Positions 11,577 to 19,935 of a stretch of DNA of 64,000 bases are shown here, piece by piece. Source of the DNA: Actinomadura sp. NAK00032 (GTDB lineage: Bacteria; Actinomycetota; Actinomycetes; Streptosporangiales; Streptosporangiaceae); assembly GCF_013364275.1 (NCBI RefSeq), contig NZ_CP054932.1:3224001-3288000 (forward strand), given 5' to 3'. Numbering within the stretch: the first letter of the stretch is position 1; each line of letters starts with the position of its first letter. The notes beneath the pieces were generated by a model that made no database searches, was not told where the DNA came from, and worked only from the letters and a program-made list of their open reading frames with translations. The position numbers were made by a program, and so were the translations under genes.

Positions 11577-12553
11577 GCGACCGTGTCAGGACCGCGCTCG
11601 GGCCCCTGGAGCTGCCCAACCCCGTCATGACGGCCGCCGGGTGCGGCGGGACGGGGCGGGAGCTCGCCCAGTTCTTCGACATCTCCCGCCTGGGCGCGTT
11701 CGTCACCACGTCCGTCATGCCCCAAGCGCGCGCGGGACGCCCCACGCCGCGCGTGACCGAGACGCCCAGCGGTCTCCTCACCGCCATGGGCCTCCCCGGC
11801 CCCGGCGTGGAGACCTTTCTTGAACGCGACCTGCCGTGGCTCATCGAGCAGGACGCCCGCACGATCGTCTCCGTCGCCGGCAACAGCGTCGAGGAGTACG
11901 GCGACATGGCCCGCCGCCTGCGCGGCGTCCCCGGCGTCGCCGCGATCGAGGTCAACGTCGCCTGCCCCAACGCCGAGGACCGCGGGCGCGTGTTCGGCTG
12001 GCACCCGGCCGCCGCCGCGTCCGTCGTGCGGGCCGTCCGCGACCACGCCCGGCCCGGCGTCCCGGTCTTCGCCAAGCTCGCCCCGGACGTCACCGACATC
12101 GTCACGATCGCGCTCGCCTGCGTCGACGCGGGCGCCGACGGCCTCACCCTGATCAACACCATGGACGCCATGGCGATCGACACCGGGACGCTCCGGCCCG
12201 CCCTCACCGGCGTGTCGGGCGGGCTGTCGGGGCCCGCGGTCCGGCCCGTCGCGGTCCGCTGCGTCTACCAGGTGCACGCCGCGCTGCCCAGCACGCCCAT
12301 CATCGGCGTCGGCGGCATCGCCACCGGCCTGGACGCGCTGGAGTTCATCCTCGCGGGTGCCTGCGCGGTCGCCGTCGGCACCGCCGTGTTCCACGACCCC
12401 CTGGCCGGCCCCCGCGTCCTGCGCGAGCTGGAGGAGGCGCTCGCGGCCCGCCGCATCGGCGCCCTCGCCGACGCGGTCGGCCTCGCGCACAAGCCCGCCG
12501 GGTACGTTCCGCCCCAGGTGCGCCCGCAAGAGCCCGAGAAGGAGAAACTGTGA
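11573..12553 (+). CDS. pyrD: Dihydroorotate dehydrogenase catalytic subunit (class 1B), 326 aa
   Basis: This FMN-binding TIM-barrel enzyme oxidises dihydroorotate to orotate. [11 protein letters not shown] near residue 130 contains the catalytic Cys that marks class 1 enzymes (class 2 uses Ser), and [21 protein letters not shown] is the FMN-phosphate-binding strand. Pairing with pyrK makes it class 1B, NAD-linked and cytoplasmic. The GTG start overlaps the pyrK stop (GTGA), and the stop overlaps the pyrF start. Confidence 0.95.
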   Translation: MSDRVRTALGPLELPNPVMTAAGCGGTGRELAQFFDISRLGAFVTTSVMPQARAGRPTPRVTETPSGLLTAMGLPGPGVETFLERDLPWLIEQDARTIVSVAGNSVEEYGDMARRLRGVPGVAAIEVNVACPNAEDRGRVFGWHPAAAASVVRAVRDHARPGVPVFAKLAPDVTDIVTIALACVDAGADGLTLINTMDAMAIDTGTLRPALTGVSGGLSGPAVRPVAVRCVYQVHAALPSTPIIGVGGIATGLDALEFILAGACAVAVGTAVFHDPLAGPRVLRELEEALAARRIGALADAVGLAHKPAGYVPPQVRPQEPEKEKL

Positions 12554-13251
12554 CCGCCCCCATCGCCGTCGCGCTGGACGCGCCCGACCTGGAGACGGCC
12601 GCGCGCTGGGCCACCCTGGTGACGCCGCACGTCTCCACCGTCAAGGTGGGCCTGGAGCTCTACCTGCGGTACGGGCCGGACGTCATCGCCAGCGTCCGCG
12701 GCGCCAGCCGCGTGCAGGTCTTCCTGGACCTCAAGCTCCACGACATCCCCGCGACGGTCCGCGGCGCCGCCCGCGCCGTGGCGCGGCTCAAGCCGTCCTA
12801 CCTGACCGTGCACGCCGCCGGCGGGCCCGCGATGATCCGCGCGGCCGTCGAGGCCGCCCCCAGCACGTCGATCGCCGCGGTGACCGTCCTGACGTCGCTG
12901 GGGGACGCCGACCTCGCCGCGCTGGGCCTGTCCGGGCCCGCGCCGGACGCCGTCCGGCGGCTCGCCGTGCTCGCCGTCGAGGCGGGCGCGCAGGCCCTCG
13001 TCTGCTCCCCGCAGGAGGCCGCCGCGGTCCGCGCCGAGGTCGGCCCGGACATCACGCTGATCACTCCGGGTGTCCGCCCGGCCGGCGCCGACACCCAGGA
13101 CCAGGCCCGCGTGGCGACCCCGGAGGCGGCCCTGGCGGCGGGCGCGGACCTGCTGGTCATCGGGCGCCCGATCACCGGCGCCCCCGACCCCGGCGCCGCC
13201 GCCGCGGCGATCGCGGCCGCGCTGCGGCGCACCTCCGCCGACGTCCGCTGA
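12550..13251 (+). CDS. pyrF: Orotidine 5'-phosphate decarboxylase, 233 aa
   Basis: PyrF decarboxylates OMP to UMP, the last step of the pathway. The catalytic motif [16 protein letters not shown] at about residues 58-73 carries the Asp-Lys-Asp triad of the short bacterial OMP decarboxylases, and [12 protein letters not shown] near residue 168 is the phosphate/pyrimidine-binding region. The GTG start overlaps the pyrD stop by 4 nt. It is the last gene of the operon; a 770-bp gap follows. Confidence 0.96.
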   Translation: MTAPIAVALDAPDLETAARWATLVTPHVSTVKVGLELYLRYGPDVIASVRGASRVQVFLDLKLHDIPATVRGAARAVARLKPSYLTVHAAGGPAMIRAAVEAAPSTSIAAVTVLTSLGDADLAALGLSGPAPDAVRRLAVLAVEAGAQALVCSPQEAAAVRAEVGPDITLITPGVRPAGADTQDQARVATPEAALAAGADLLVIGRPITGAPDPGAAAAAIAAALRRTSADVR

Positions 13252-14021
13252 CGCCCGCCCGGCACCGGCCCGCCGCGCCGATTGCGGTGACCGCGGGTGC
13301 ACGTGCGGAACTGCATTCAACGAAAGTTTCGGGGCGTTCTCAGCCGGGTGGGATCGCACATTGTGGTTTTAGTCGCATGCGAATGGCGGGGACGGAGTGT
13401 TCGCATTGCGAGTACGTGCCGAACGAGCAACTCGTTCACGCGGAGTGGCGATTCACCGGCCGGGGAGCCCCCGGCGGGTCGTCCGGTCGTTCCGCGTCCG
13501 TGTCGGTGCCCTGGCGGCGGGCGGGGAGCTGGGTGCGGTGGTGCGGCCCTCCGAGCGGGAGACGATCTTGGCGGGGTCGGGTGTTGTCGAGGATGACAGT
13601 AACGGTGCCGCCGCGACGTGCGGAACGTCCCGGCGTGACGAGAGTCACTCGGTCGGGATGGGTTGTGGGAGACCTCACAGAGGGCGGCGGAGGGCGGTCG
13701 CGGAGGCCCGCCGGCGGCCCGGCGGAGCGCGGCGGGACGCGCCCGGCGGGGCGCGAACCGCTGCGACATAAGGGTACCGAGTGCCGCATTTGAGGTCAGA
13801 TTGGGGGGATTTTCACGATCATGCGAAAGTCCCAGCAAGGCACGGGGATGGGCCGCGGACCCCTCCAGATTGGGTACACTCTGTATTCAGGACACTCCGG
13901 GGAGTGATTTTCGTGAATTTGTGGTGGGCTAAACGGCACTTCACGTTGCCTTATGGGCGGTGAACTCGCTAGTTTCCCAACCCGTCCGACTCCGTCGAGT
14001 GGAAACCTGAGGTGACCCGGC
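13252..14021. other. 770-bp intergenic region between pyrF and mihF, no supported gene
   Basis: Open frames here lack recognisable similarity and good codon structure on both strands. The sequence contains a 10-bp palindrome TCGCATGCGA (13373-13382), a nearby related TTCGCATTGCGA element (about 13401), and a stretch of lower GC from about 13780 to 14000 that probably carries the mihF promoter; TACACT near 13875 is one possible -10. A small RNA or long 5' leader cannot be excluded. Confidence 0.5.
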
Positions 14022-14348
14022 GTGGCTCTTCCGCCCCTAACCCCCGAACAGCGCGCCGCAGCCCTGGAGAAGGCTGCCAAGGCGCGCAAGGAGCGGGCCG
14101 AGGTTAAGAACCGGCTCAAGCACGGGGGAACCTCGCTCGCCGAGGTTCTCAAAGAGGGTCAGTCCGACGACGTCATCGGAAAGATGAAGGTGTCGGCCCT
14201 TCTGGAATCACTGCCCGGTGTGGGCAAGGTCCGTGCGAAGCAGATCATGGAGCGCCTGGGCATCGCCGAGTCCCGCCGTGTGCGGGGCCTCGGCGCCAAC
14301 CAGCGTGCCTCCCTGGAGCGTGAGTTCGGCGGAAGTGCGAACCGCTGA
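14022..14348 (+). CDS. mihF: Integration host factor, actinobacterial type (mIHF/sIHF), 108 aa
   Basis: The protein starts with an Ala/Lys-rich helix ([20 protein letters not shown]) and contains [20 protein letters not shown], the helix-two-turns-helix DNA-binding part of the mycobacterial/streptomycete IHF family. This nucleoid protein is unrelated to the IhfA/IhfB heterodimer of enterics and influences chromosome compaction, phage integration and secondary metabolism. The GTG start has GAGGTGA upstream. Its 3' end overlaps the gmk start by 14 nt. Confidence 0.95.
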   Translation: MALPPLTPEQRAAALEKAAKARKERAEVKNRLKHGGTSLAEVLKEGQSDDVIGKMKVSALLESLPGVGKVRAKQIMERLGIAESRRVRGLGANQRASLEREFGGSANR

Positions 14349-15030
14349 CGCGCGACTCACGGGCGGGCGCGGCGGTCAGGCCGCCGCGGCCGGCCCGGGG
14401 CGACCCGGCGCCGGCTCCATCCCGTCCGGCTCCGGCGCACCCATTCCTGCGCCGGAAGGCTCCAGCACGCATGGCCCGCTCGCGCGGCGGCTGACGGTCC
14501 TGTCCGGACCGTCGGGCGTCGGCAAGAGCACGGTCGTCGCCGAGATCCGGCGCTCGCACCCGCAGGTGTGGCTGTCGGTCTCGGTGACCACCCGGGCCCC
14601 CCGCCCGGGTGAGACCGATGGTGTGCAGTACTTCTTCGTCGACGACGCCGGTTTCGACCGGCTCGTCGCCGAAGGGGAGCTCCTCGAATGGGCCGAGTTC
14701 GCGGGGAACCGCTACGGCACCCCGCGCCGGCCCGTCGAGGAGCGCCTCGCCCGCGGCGAGCCGGTGCTCCTGGAGATCGACTTGCAGGGCGCCCGGCAGG
14801 TCCGCCGGTCCATGGCGCAGGCGCGGCTGGTCTTCCTCGCGCCGCCGAGCTGGGCGGAGCTGGTCCGCCGGCTCACCGGCCGCGGCACCGAGCCCCCCGA
14901 CGTCATCGAGCGCCGCCTCGACGCGGCCCGCGTGGAGCTCGCCGCCGAGAAGGAGTTCGATGTGACGCTCGTCAACACGTCCGTCCAGGACGTGTGCGAT
15001 GAGCTGCTAGCCTTGATGGCTGTCCAGTAA
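14335..15030 (+). CDS. gmk: Guanylate kinase, 231 aa
   Basis: Gmk phosphorylates GMP to GDP. The P-loop GPSGVGKS is at about residues 58-65, followed by [11 protein letters not shown] (GMP-binding) and [16 protein letters not shown]. The conserved core begins only near residue 51, so the protein has a roughly 50-residue Gly/Ala/Pro-rich extension. In this frame no ATG, GTG or TTG occurs between the GTG at 14335 and the core, so that GTG, overlapping mihF by 14 nt, is the most likely start. The order mihF-gmk-rpoZ-coaBC-metK is conserved in actinomycetes. Confidence 0.93.
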   Translation: MRTADARLTGGRGGQAAAAGPGRPGAGSIPSGSGAPIPAPEGSSTHGPLARRLTVLSGPSGVGKSTVVAEIRRSHPQVWLSVSVTTRAPRPGETDGVQYFFVDDAGFDRLVAEGELLEWAEFAGNRYGTPRRPVEERLARGEPVLLEIDLQGARQVRRSMAQARLVFLAPPSWAELVRRLTGRGTEPPDVIERRLDAARVELAAEKEFDVTLVNTSVQDVCDELLALMAVQ

Positions 15031-15056
15031 GCGACCTACCAGTGGAAGGCCACCGA

Positions 15057-15311
15057 GTGGCAGCCAGCAACGAGGGCATCACCAACCCGTCGATCGACGA
15101 GCTCCTGGAGGTCGTCGACACCAAGTACGGCCTCGTGAGCATCGCGGCCAAGCGCGCCCGGCAGATCAACGCCTACTACGCCCAGCTGGGCGAGGGCCTG
15201 CTGGAGTACGTCGGCCCGCTCGTCGAGACCCAGGTGCAGGAGAAGCCGCTGTCGATCGCGCTCCGCGAGACGCGCGAGGGGCTCCTGAACGCCGAGCCCA
15301 TCGAGGGCTAG
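15057..15311 (+). CDS. rpoZ: RNA polymerase omega subunit, 84 aa
   Basis: The sequence [20 protein letters not shown] followed by [18 protein letters not shown] is the conserved omega fold that wraps the beta-prime C-terminus and aids RNA polymerase assembly. A GTG at 15042 is also in frame, but the GTG at 15057 has GGAAGG at good spacing and gives the usual length. It follows gmk by 26 nt, so it is probably co-transcribed with it. Confidence 0.95.
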   Translation: MAASNEGITNPSIDELLEVVDTKYGLVSIAAKRARQINAYYAQLGEGLLEYVGPLVETQVQEKPLSIALRETREGLLNAEPIEG

Positions 15312-15436
15312 CCGACCCGTGGCCGCCGATGCCGCACCCCGGCGCGCGGCGGCCCTCGCCGATGCCCGCAGGGTCCTTCGCGGGGTAGCGGACCCCCGCC
15401 GCAGGCTCTCCGGGCGCGCGATGGGATCGTGACCGC

Positions 15437-16657
15437 ATGACCTCCCGAAAGCCGCGCGTCGTCCTCGGCGTGAGCGCGGGCATCGCCGCGTACAAGGTGT
15501 GCGAGCTGCTCCGGCGGCTCACCGAGTCCGGCCACGACGTCACCGTGGTCCCGACCGCCGACGCGCTGCGGTTCGTCGGCGAGCCGACCTGGGCGGCCCT
15601 GTCGGGCAACCCGGTGTCCCCGCAGGTGTGGGACGGCGTCGCCGAGGTGCCGCACGTCCGGCTCGGGCAGGGCGCCGACCTGGTGTTCGTCGCGCCCGCC
15701 ACCGCCGACCTGCTCGCGCGGGCCGCGCAGGGGCTGGCCGACGACCTGCTCACCAACACCCTGCTCACCGCCCGCTGCCCGGTCGTGTTCGCGCCCGCGA
15801 TGCACACCGAGATGTGGGAGCACCCGGCGACCCGCGCCAACGTGGCGACGCTGCGCTCCCGGGGCGCGATCGTGGTGGAGCCCGCGTCCGGGCGGCTCAC
15901 CGGCAAGGACACCGGCCCCGGCCGGCTGCCCGACCCGGCCGAGCTGTTCGAGGTCGCGCGGCACGTCCTGGCCCGCGGCGCCGACGGCCGCGACCTGGCC
16001 GGGCGCCGCGTCGTGGTCTCGGCCGGCGGCACCCGGGAGCCGATCGACCCCGTCCGGTTCATCGGCAACCGCTCGTCCGGCCTGCAGGGCTACGCGCTCG
16101 CCCGCACCGCCGTGGCGCGCGGCGCCCGTGTGACGCTCATCGCGGCGAACGTCGCCCTGCCCGACCCCGCCGGCGCCGAGGTCGTCCCCGTCGGATCGGC
16201 CGAGGAGATGCACAAGGCCGTCGTGGCGGCCGCCGCCGACGCGGACGCGGTCGTGATGGCCGCCGCCGTCGCCGACTTCCGGCCGGCCGGCTACCGGGGC
16301 TCGAAGATCAAGAAGGCGGAGGGCGCGGAGCCCGAGCCCATCCGGCTCCTCAAGAACCCCGACATCCTGGCCGGACTCGGCCGCGACCGGCGCCCCGGGC
16401 AGGTGATCGTGGGCTTCGCCGCCGAGACCGACGACGTCCTCGCCAACGGCCGCGCCAAACTCGCCCGCAAGGGCAGCGACCTGCTCGTCGTCAACCAGGT
16501 CGGCGAGAACCTGACCTTCGGGCGCCCCGACAACGAGGCGGTGATCCTCGGCGCGGACGGCTCGCACACCGAGGTGCCGCGCGGTGCGAAGGACGCCCTG
16601 GCCGAGGTCGTCTGGGATCTCGTCGCCGCCCGCCTGGACGGCTCGCCCGCGCAATGA
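15437..16657 (+). CDS. coaBC: Bifunctional phosphopantothenoylcysteine decarboxylase / phosphopantothenate-cysteine ligase, 406 aa
   Basis: CoaBC adds cysteine to 4'-phosphopantothenate and decarboxylates the product, two steps of coenzyme A synthesis. The N-terminal HFCD flavoprotein domain starts RVVLGVSAGIAAYKVCELLR and contains APAMHTEMW. The CoaB domain starts near residue 190 (RRVVVSAGGTREPIDPVRFI) and includes the lysine-rich segment GSKIKKAEG. Length is normal for the fused enzyme. The ATG at 15437 is isolated from rpoZ by 125 nt. Confidence 0.95.
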   Translation: MTSRKPRVVLGVSAGIAAYKVCELLRRLTESGHDVTVVPTADALRFVGEPTWAALSGNPVSPQVWDGVAEVPHVRLGQGADLVFVAPATADLLARAAQGLADDLLTNTLLTARCPVVFAPAMHTEMWEHPATRANVATLRSRGAIVVEPASGRLTGKDTGPGRLPDPAELFEVARHVLARGADGRDLAGRRVVVSAGGTREPIDPVRFIGNRSSGLQGYALARTAVARGARVTLIAANVALPDPAGAEVVPVGSAEEMHKAVVAAAADADAVVMAAAVADFRPAGYRGSKIKKAEGAEPEPIRLLKNPDILAGLGRDRRPGQVIVGFAAETDDVLANGRAKLARKGSDLLVVNQVGENLTFGRPDNEAVILGADGSHTEVPRGAKDALAEVVWDLVAARLDGSPAQ

Positions 16658-16845
16658 TCGGAGGCCGCCCGGCTCGACCGAGTCACTACCGGCGCCCGGC
16701 GGCGATCGGGCTAGACTGCGGGCCTACCACTTGGACACCGCCCACCTGTACCCACTGGACAACGCGCGGGGGACGTCCCCGCCGAACTCGATGACATATC
16801 CGTCCTGCGACGTCAGTCAGCAGCCGCTGCAAGGAGTTCACGTAC

Positions 16846-18039
16846 GTGTCTCGCCGCCTGTTCACCTCCGAGTCCGTGACCGAAGGACACCCGGACAAGA
16901 TCGCGGACCAGATCAGTGACGCGATCCTCGACTCGATGCTCAAGGACGACCCGAAGAGCCGGGTCGCCGTCGAGACGTTGATCACGACCGGCCAGGTGCA
17001 CGTGGCCGGCGAGGTCACCACCGAGACCTACGTGGACATCCCCGGCGTGATCCGGGAGAAGATCCTCGACATCGGCTACGACTCGTCCAAGAAGGGCTTC
17101 GACGGGCACTCCTGCGGCGTGTCGGTGTCCATCGGCGCGCAGTCGCCCGACATCGCGCAGGGCGTCGACGACGCCTACGAGACCCGCGAGGGCGAGGGCA
17201 TCGACGACCTGGACCGGCAGGGCGCCGGCGACCAGGGCCTGATGTTCGGCTACGCCACCAGCGAGACGCCCGAGCTGATGCCGCTGCCGATCACGCTGGC
17301 GCACCGGCTCGCGCAGCGGCTGTCGGCGGTCCGCAAGAGCGGCGACGTGCCCTACCTGCGCCCCGACGGCAAGACCCAGGTCACCATCGAGTACGACGGC
17401 GACCGCGGCGTCCGCCTCGACACCGTCGTGGTGTCCAGCCAGCACGCTCCCGACATCGATCTGAAGGAGCTGCTCGCCCCCGACGTGAAGGAGCACGTGG
17501 TCGACCCGGTGCTCGCCCAGTTCGAGCTCGACACCGCCGGGTACCGGCTGCTGGTCAACCCGACCGGCCGCTTCGAGATCGGCGGCCCGATGGGCGACGC
17601 CGGCCTCACCGGCCGCAAGATCATCGTCGACACCTACGGCGGGATGGCCCGGCACGGCGGCGGCGCGTTCTCCGGCAAGGACCCGTCCAAGGTCGACCGG
17701 TCCGCCGCGTACGCGATGCGCTGGGTCGCCAAGAACATCGTCGCCGCGCAGCTCGCCGACCGCGCCGAGGTGCAGGTCGCGTACGCGATCGGCAAGGCGC
17801 ACCCGGTCGGGGTGTTCGTGGAGACGTTCGGCACCGAGAAGGTCGCCCCCGAGAAGATCGAGAAGGCGGTCGACGAGGTGTTCGACCTGCGTCCGGCCGC
17901 GATCGTCCGCGACCTGGACCTGCTCCGCCCGATCTACTCGCAGACCGCCGCCTACGGCCACTTCGGCCGGTCGGAGCCCGACTTCTCCTGGGAGTCCACC
18001 GACCGCGCCAAGGACCTGGCCTCCGCCGCCGGTCTCTGA
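16846..18039 (+). CDS. metK: S-adenosylmethionine synthase, 397 aa
   Basis: MetK makes SAM from methionine and ATP. The start [21 protein letters not shown] carries the ATP-binding [16 protein letters not shown] near residue 125 and [19 protein letters not shown] near residue 270 are the two MetK signature regions. The GTG start has AAGGAG at 9-10 nt. The 188-bp upstream gap has a TAGACT possible -10 near 16711 and a GCGGGG/CCCCGC stem; I found no SAM riboswitch. A strong terminator follows the gene. Confidence 0.96.
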   Translation: MSRRLFTSESVTEGHPDKIADQISDAILDSMLKDDPKSRVAVETLITTGQVHVAGEVTTETYVDIPGVIREKILDIGYDSSKKGFDGHSCGVSVSIGAQSPDIAQGVDDAYETREGEGIDDLDRQGAGDQGLMFGYATSETPELMPLPITLAHRLAQRLSAVRKSGDVPYLRPDGKTQVTIEYDGDRGVRLDTVVVSSQHAPDIDLKELLAPDVKEHVVDPVLAQFELDTAGYRLLVNPTGRFEIGGPMGDAGLTGRKIIVDTYGGMARHGGGAFSGKDPSKVDRSAAYAMRWVAKNIVAAQLADRAEVQVAYAIGKAHPVGVFVETFGTEKVAPEKIEKAVDEVFDLRPAAIVRDLDLLRPIYSQTAAYGHFGRSEPDFSWESTDRAKDLASAAGL

Positions 18040-18047
18040 CCCGTACA

Positions 18048-18088
18048 CGCGAAGAGGGCCCCGGGGCGACCCCGGGGCCCTCTTCGCG
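18048..18088. terminator. Bidirectional terminator between convergent metK and the membrane-protein gene
   Basis: A perfect 19-bp stem pairs 18048-18066 with 18070-18088 around a 3-nt CGA loop. The transcribed strand has no run of Ts, as is common in high-GC actinomycetes. A second, overlapping pairing is possible: 18041-18054 is the exact reverse complement of 18096-18109. Two mutually exclusive folds therefore compete here. Confidence 0.85.
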
Positions 18089-18125
18089 TCTTCGGCTTCG
18101 CGTGTACGGGGCTTCGCGTCTTCGG

Positions 18126-19796
18126 TCAGGAAGGGCAGTGGTTGCCGCGGTGCAGGCCGTAGCGGGCGGCGATGGTGTAGCGGCCGGGCTCCCGCGCCGT
18201 CAGCCGCACGAAGTCGCCCTCGCGCGCCAGGCAGGCGTCCCCGCCCGTGGCGCTCAGCCAGGGCGACCACGAGACCCGCATGAGGACGGACCCCTTGGAC
18301 GGCATGTCGACGACGAGTTCGCCCGCGGTCAGCTCGCGGACGGACGCGGGGCGGTCGACCAGCGGCGTCGGGGAGGCGACACGGAACAGGCGCCAGTGCT
18401 CGTCCCGCCAGACCTCGGTGAGGTACGGCTGGCCCTGCTCGACCAGGGCGGCCTCCTCCTGCGCGGACCAGTCGACCTCCTGCTCGGGCAGGACGACGTA
18501 CTGCACGGACCACTCGTGCAGCCAGTCGCGGTAGGAATCGGCCGTCAGCGCGCCGTCCTCGTAGAACAGCTTGTGGCGCTCGGCGTCGACCTGGCGGTTC
18601 CAGCCGCGCGCCAGCACGAAGTGGCGGCTGAGGCCGGCCGACTCCCAGTGGGAGCGCAGCGGCACGACCTCGATGCGGCCCTTGTCGGCGCCGAGGGCGT
18701 CCAGTTCGGACACGAGGCCGCGCGCGTGCGCGGCGGCGGCCGCCGCGGGCTCGGTGTGGATCAGGTCGTCGACGGGCTTCACGACCTGCCAGGACGCCGT
18801 GACGATGAACGCCAGCGACAGCACCGCGATCCGGACGCGGCCCTGCGCGCGCGCCACCGCCGACAGCAGGAACATGCCGCCGAACAGCAGCGCCAGGCGC
18901 TCGACGTTGCTGCCGACGGGCGAGGGGATCAGCCAGGTCAGCAGGATCCCGGCCAGGTACACGCCGGCGCCGACGCGCACGAACGTCCAGGTCTTCGGCG
19001 CGCACAGCAGGATCGCGATGACGCTGGCGACGGCGGGCAGCACGATGGCGGTGAGCGAGATCGGCTGCACGCCGCTGAAGGGGAACAGCAGGCTCGTCGT
19101 CCCCACCACGAGGGGGAGGCCGAGGGCGAGGCAGACGCCCGCGCGGCGGCGCCCGGTCAGGAACAGCGCGGCGGCCAGCACGAGCAGGAACAGGCCGGCG
19201 ACCGGGCTCGCGAGCGAGGCGAGCAGGCTCAGGCCGACCATCCCGGCGGCGCGCAGGGCGGGCGTGCCGCGCGAGGTGAACGCCACGATCGTCGCCATGA
19301 GCGCGAACAGCAGCCCCAGGCCGAAGGTGACGCGGCCCGAGGCGGTGTTGCACGACAGCGCGAACGCGGCCCACAGCGACGCGGGCAGCGCCACCGGGGC
19401 CCGGAACCTCTTGAGCAGGCAGGCGGTCAGGGTCGCCGAGAGCGTGCCCGTCACCACCGCCACCGTGCGGATGCCGAACAGCGCCATCAGGTACGGCGAC
19501 AGCACGCTGTAGGACACCGGGTGCATGCCGCCGTACCAGGCGAAGCTGTAGGCCGCGCCGGGGTGCTTCCAGGCGAAGTCGGTCCAGGCGGCCTGGGCCG
19601 CCAGGTCGCCGCCCTCGGTCGCGAGGGCGAGCGCCCACACCAGGTGGAGGACCGCGGCGGCGGCCGTGGCCGCCACCACCGGATGGCGTGCCCGCCTCTT
19701 CCACTGCTTCCAGTCGGGCGAGGAACGTGCGGGACGGCGCGGCGATCCAGGCCGGACCGGGGCGTCCGCCCGCTCTTGAGTATGCGCTGAGGTCAC
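18126..19796 (-). CDS. Polytopic membrane protein, possible GT-C-type glycosyltransferase-like, about 556 aa
   Basis: After a basic N-terminal tail the protein has about 10 hydrophobic helices (roughly residues 35-380), then a soluble C-terminal domain of about 180 residues with Trp/Tyr-rich motifs. The first periplasmic loop reads HPVSYSVLSPYLMALFG after an Asp-containing stretch (TEGGDLAAQ), which recalls integral-membrane glycosyltransferases, but no definitive motif was identified. The GTG at 19796 is chosen because the frame upstream would run into divergent priA; codons upstream of it lack coding character. The gene is convergent with metK and separated from it by the hairpin at 18048-18088. 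Confidence 0.65.
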   Translation of the reverse strand: MTSAHTQERADAPVRPGSPRRPARSSPDWKQWKRRARHPVVAATAAAAVLHLVWALALATEGGDLAAQAAWTDFAWKHPGAAYSFAWYGGMHPVSYSVLSPYLMALFGIRTVAVVTGTLSATLTACLLKRFRAPVALPASLWAAFALSCNTASGRVTFGLGLLFALMATIVAFTSRGTPALRAAGMVGLSLLASLASPVAGLFLLVLAAALFLTGRRRAGVCLALGLPLVVGTTSLLFPFSGVQPISLTAIVLPAVASVIAILLCAPKTWTFVRVGAGVYLAGILLTWLIPSPVGSNVERLALLFGGMFLLSAVARAQGRVRIAVLSLAFIVTASWQVVKPVDDLIHTEPAAAAAAHARGLVSELDALGADKGRIEVVPLRSHWESAGLSRHFVLARGWNRQVDAERHKLFYEDGALTADSYRDWLHEWSVQYVVLPEQEVDWSAQEEAALVEQGQPYLTEVWRDEHWRLFRVASPTPLVDRPASVRELTAGELVVDMPSKGSVLMRVSWSPWLSATGGDACLAREGDFVRLTAREPGRYTIAARYGLHRGNHCPS

Positions 19797-19935
19797 TTCG
19801 CCTGCACGGGCTCGTCGGACGGCGGGGGCGCGGAGGGGGGCGGCGGGCAATGGGCCGGCGGGCGCGCGCCCGTTCAAACGGATCAACCCTAGCGTGCCCG
19901 TCCGGCCGTCGGGCCGATCTGGTAGGACGGGGAGC

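Noticed and set aside
13317-13838. Minus-strand open frame of 173 codons between pyrF and mihF
   Set aside because: Pro/Arg/His-rich, no ribosome binding site, no similarity, covers an apparent promoter region.
16658-16845. Possible SAM riboswitch before metK
   Set aside because: No SAM-I, SAM-II or SAM-IV core pattern could be recognised; only a short GC stem and a possible promoter are visible.
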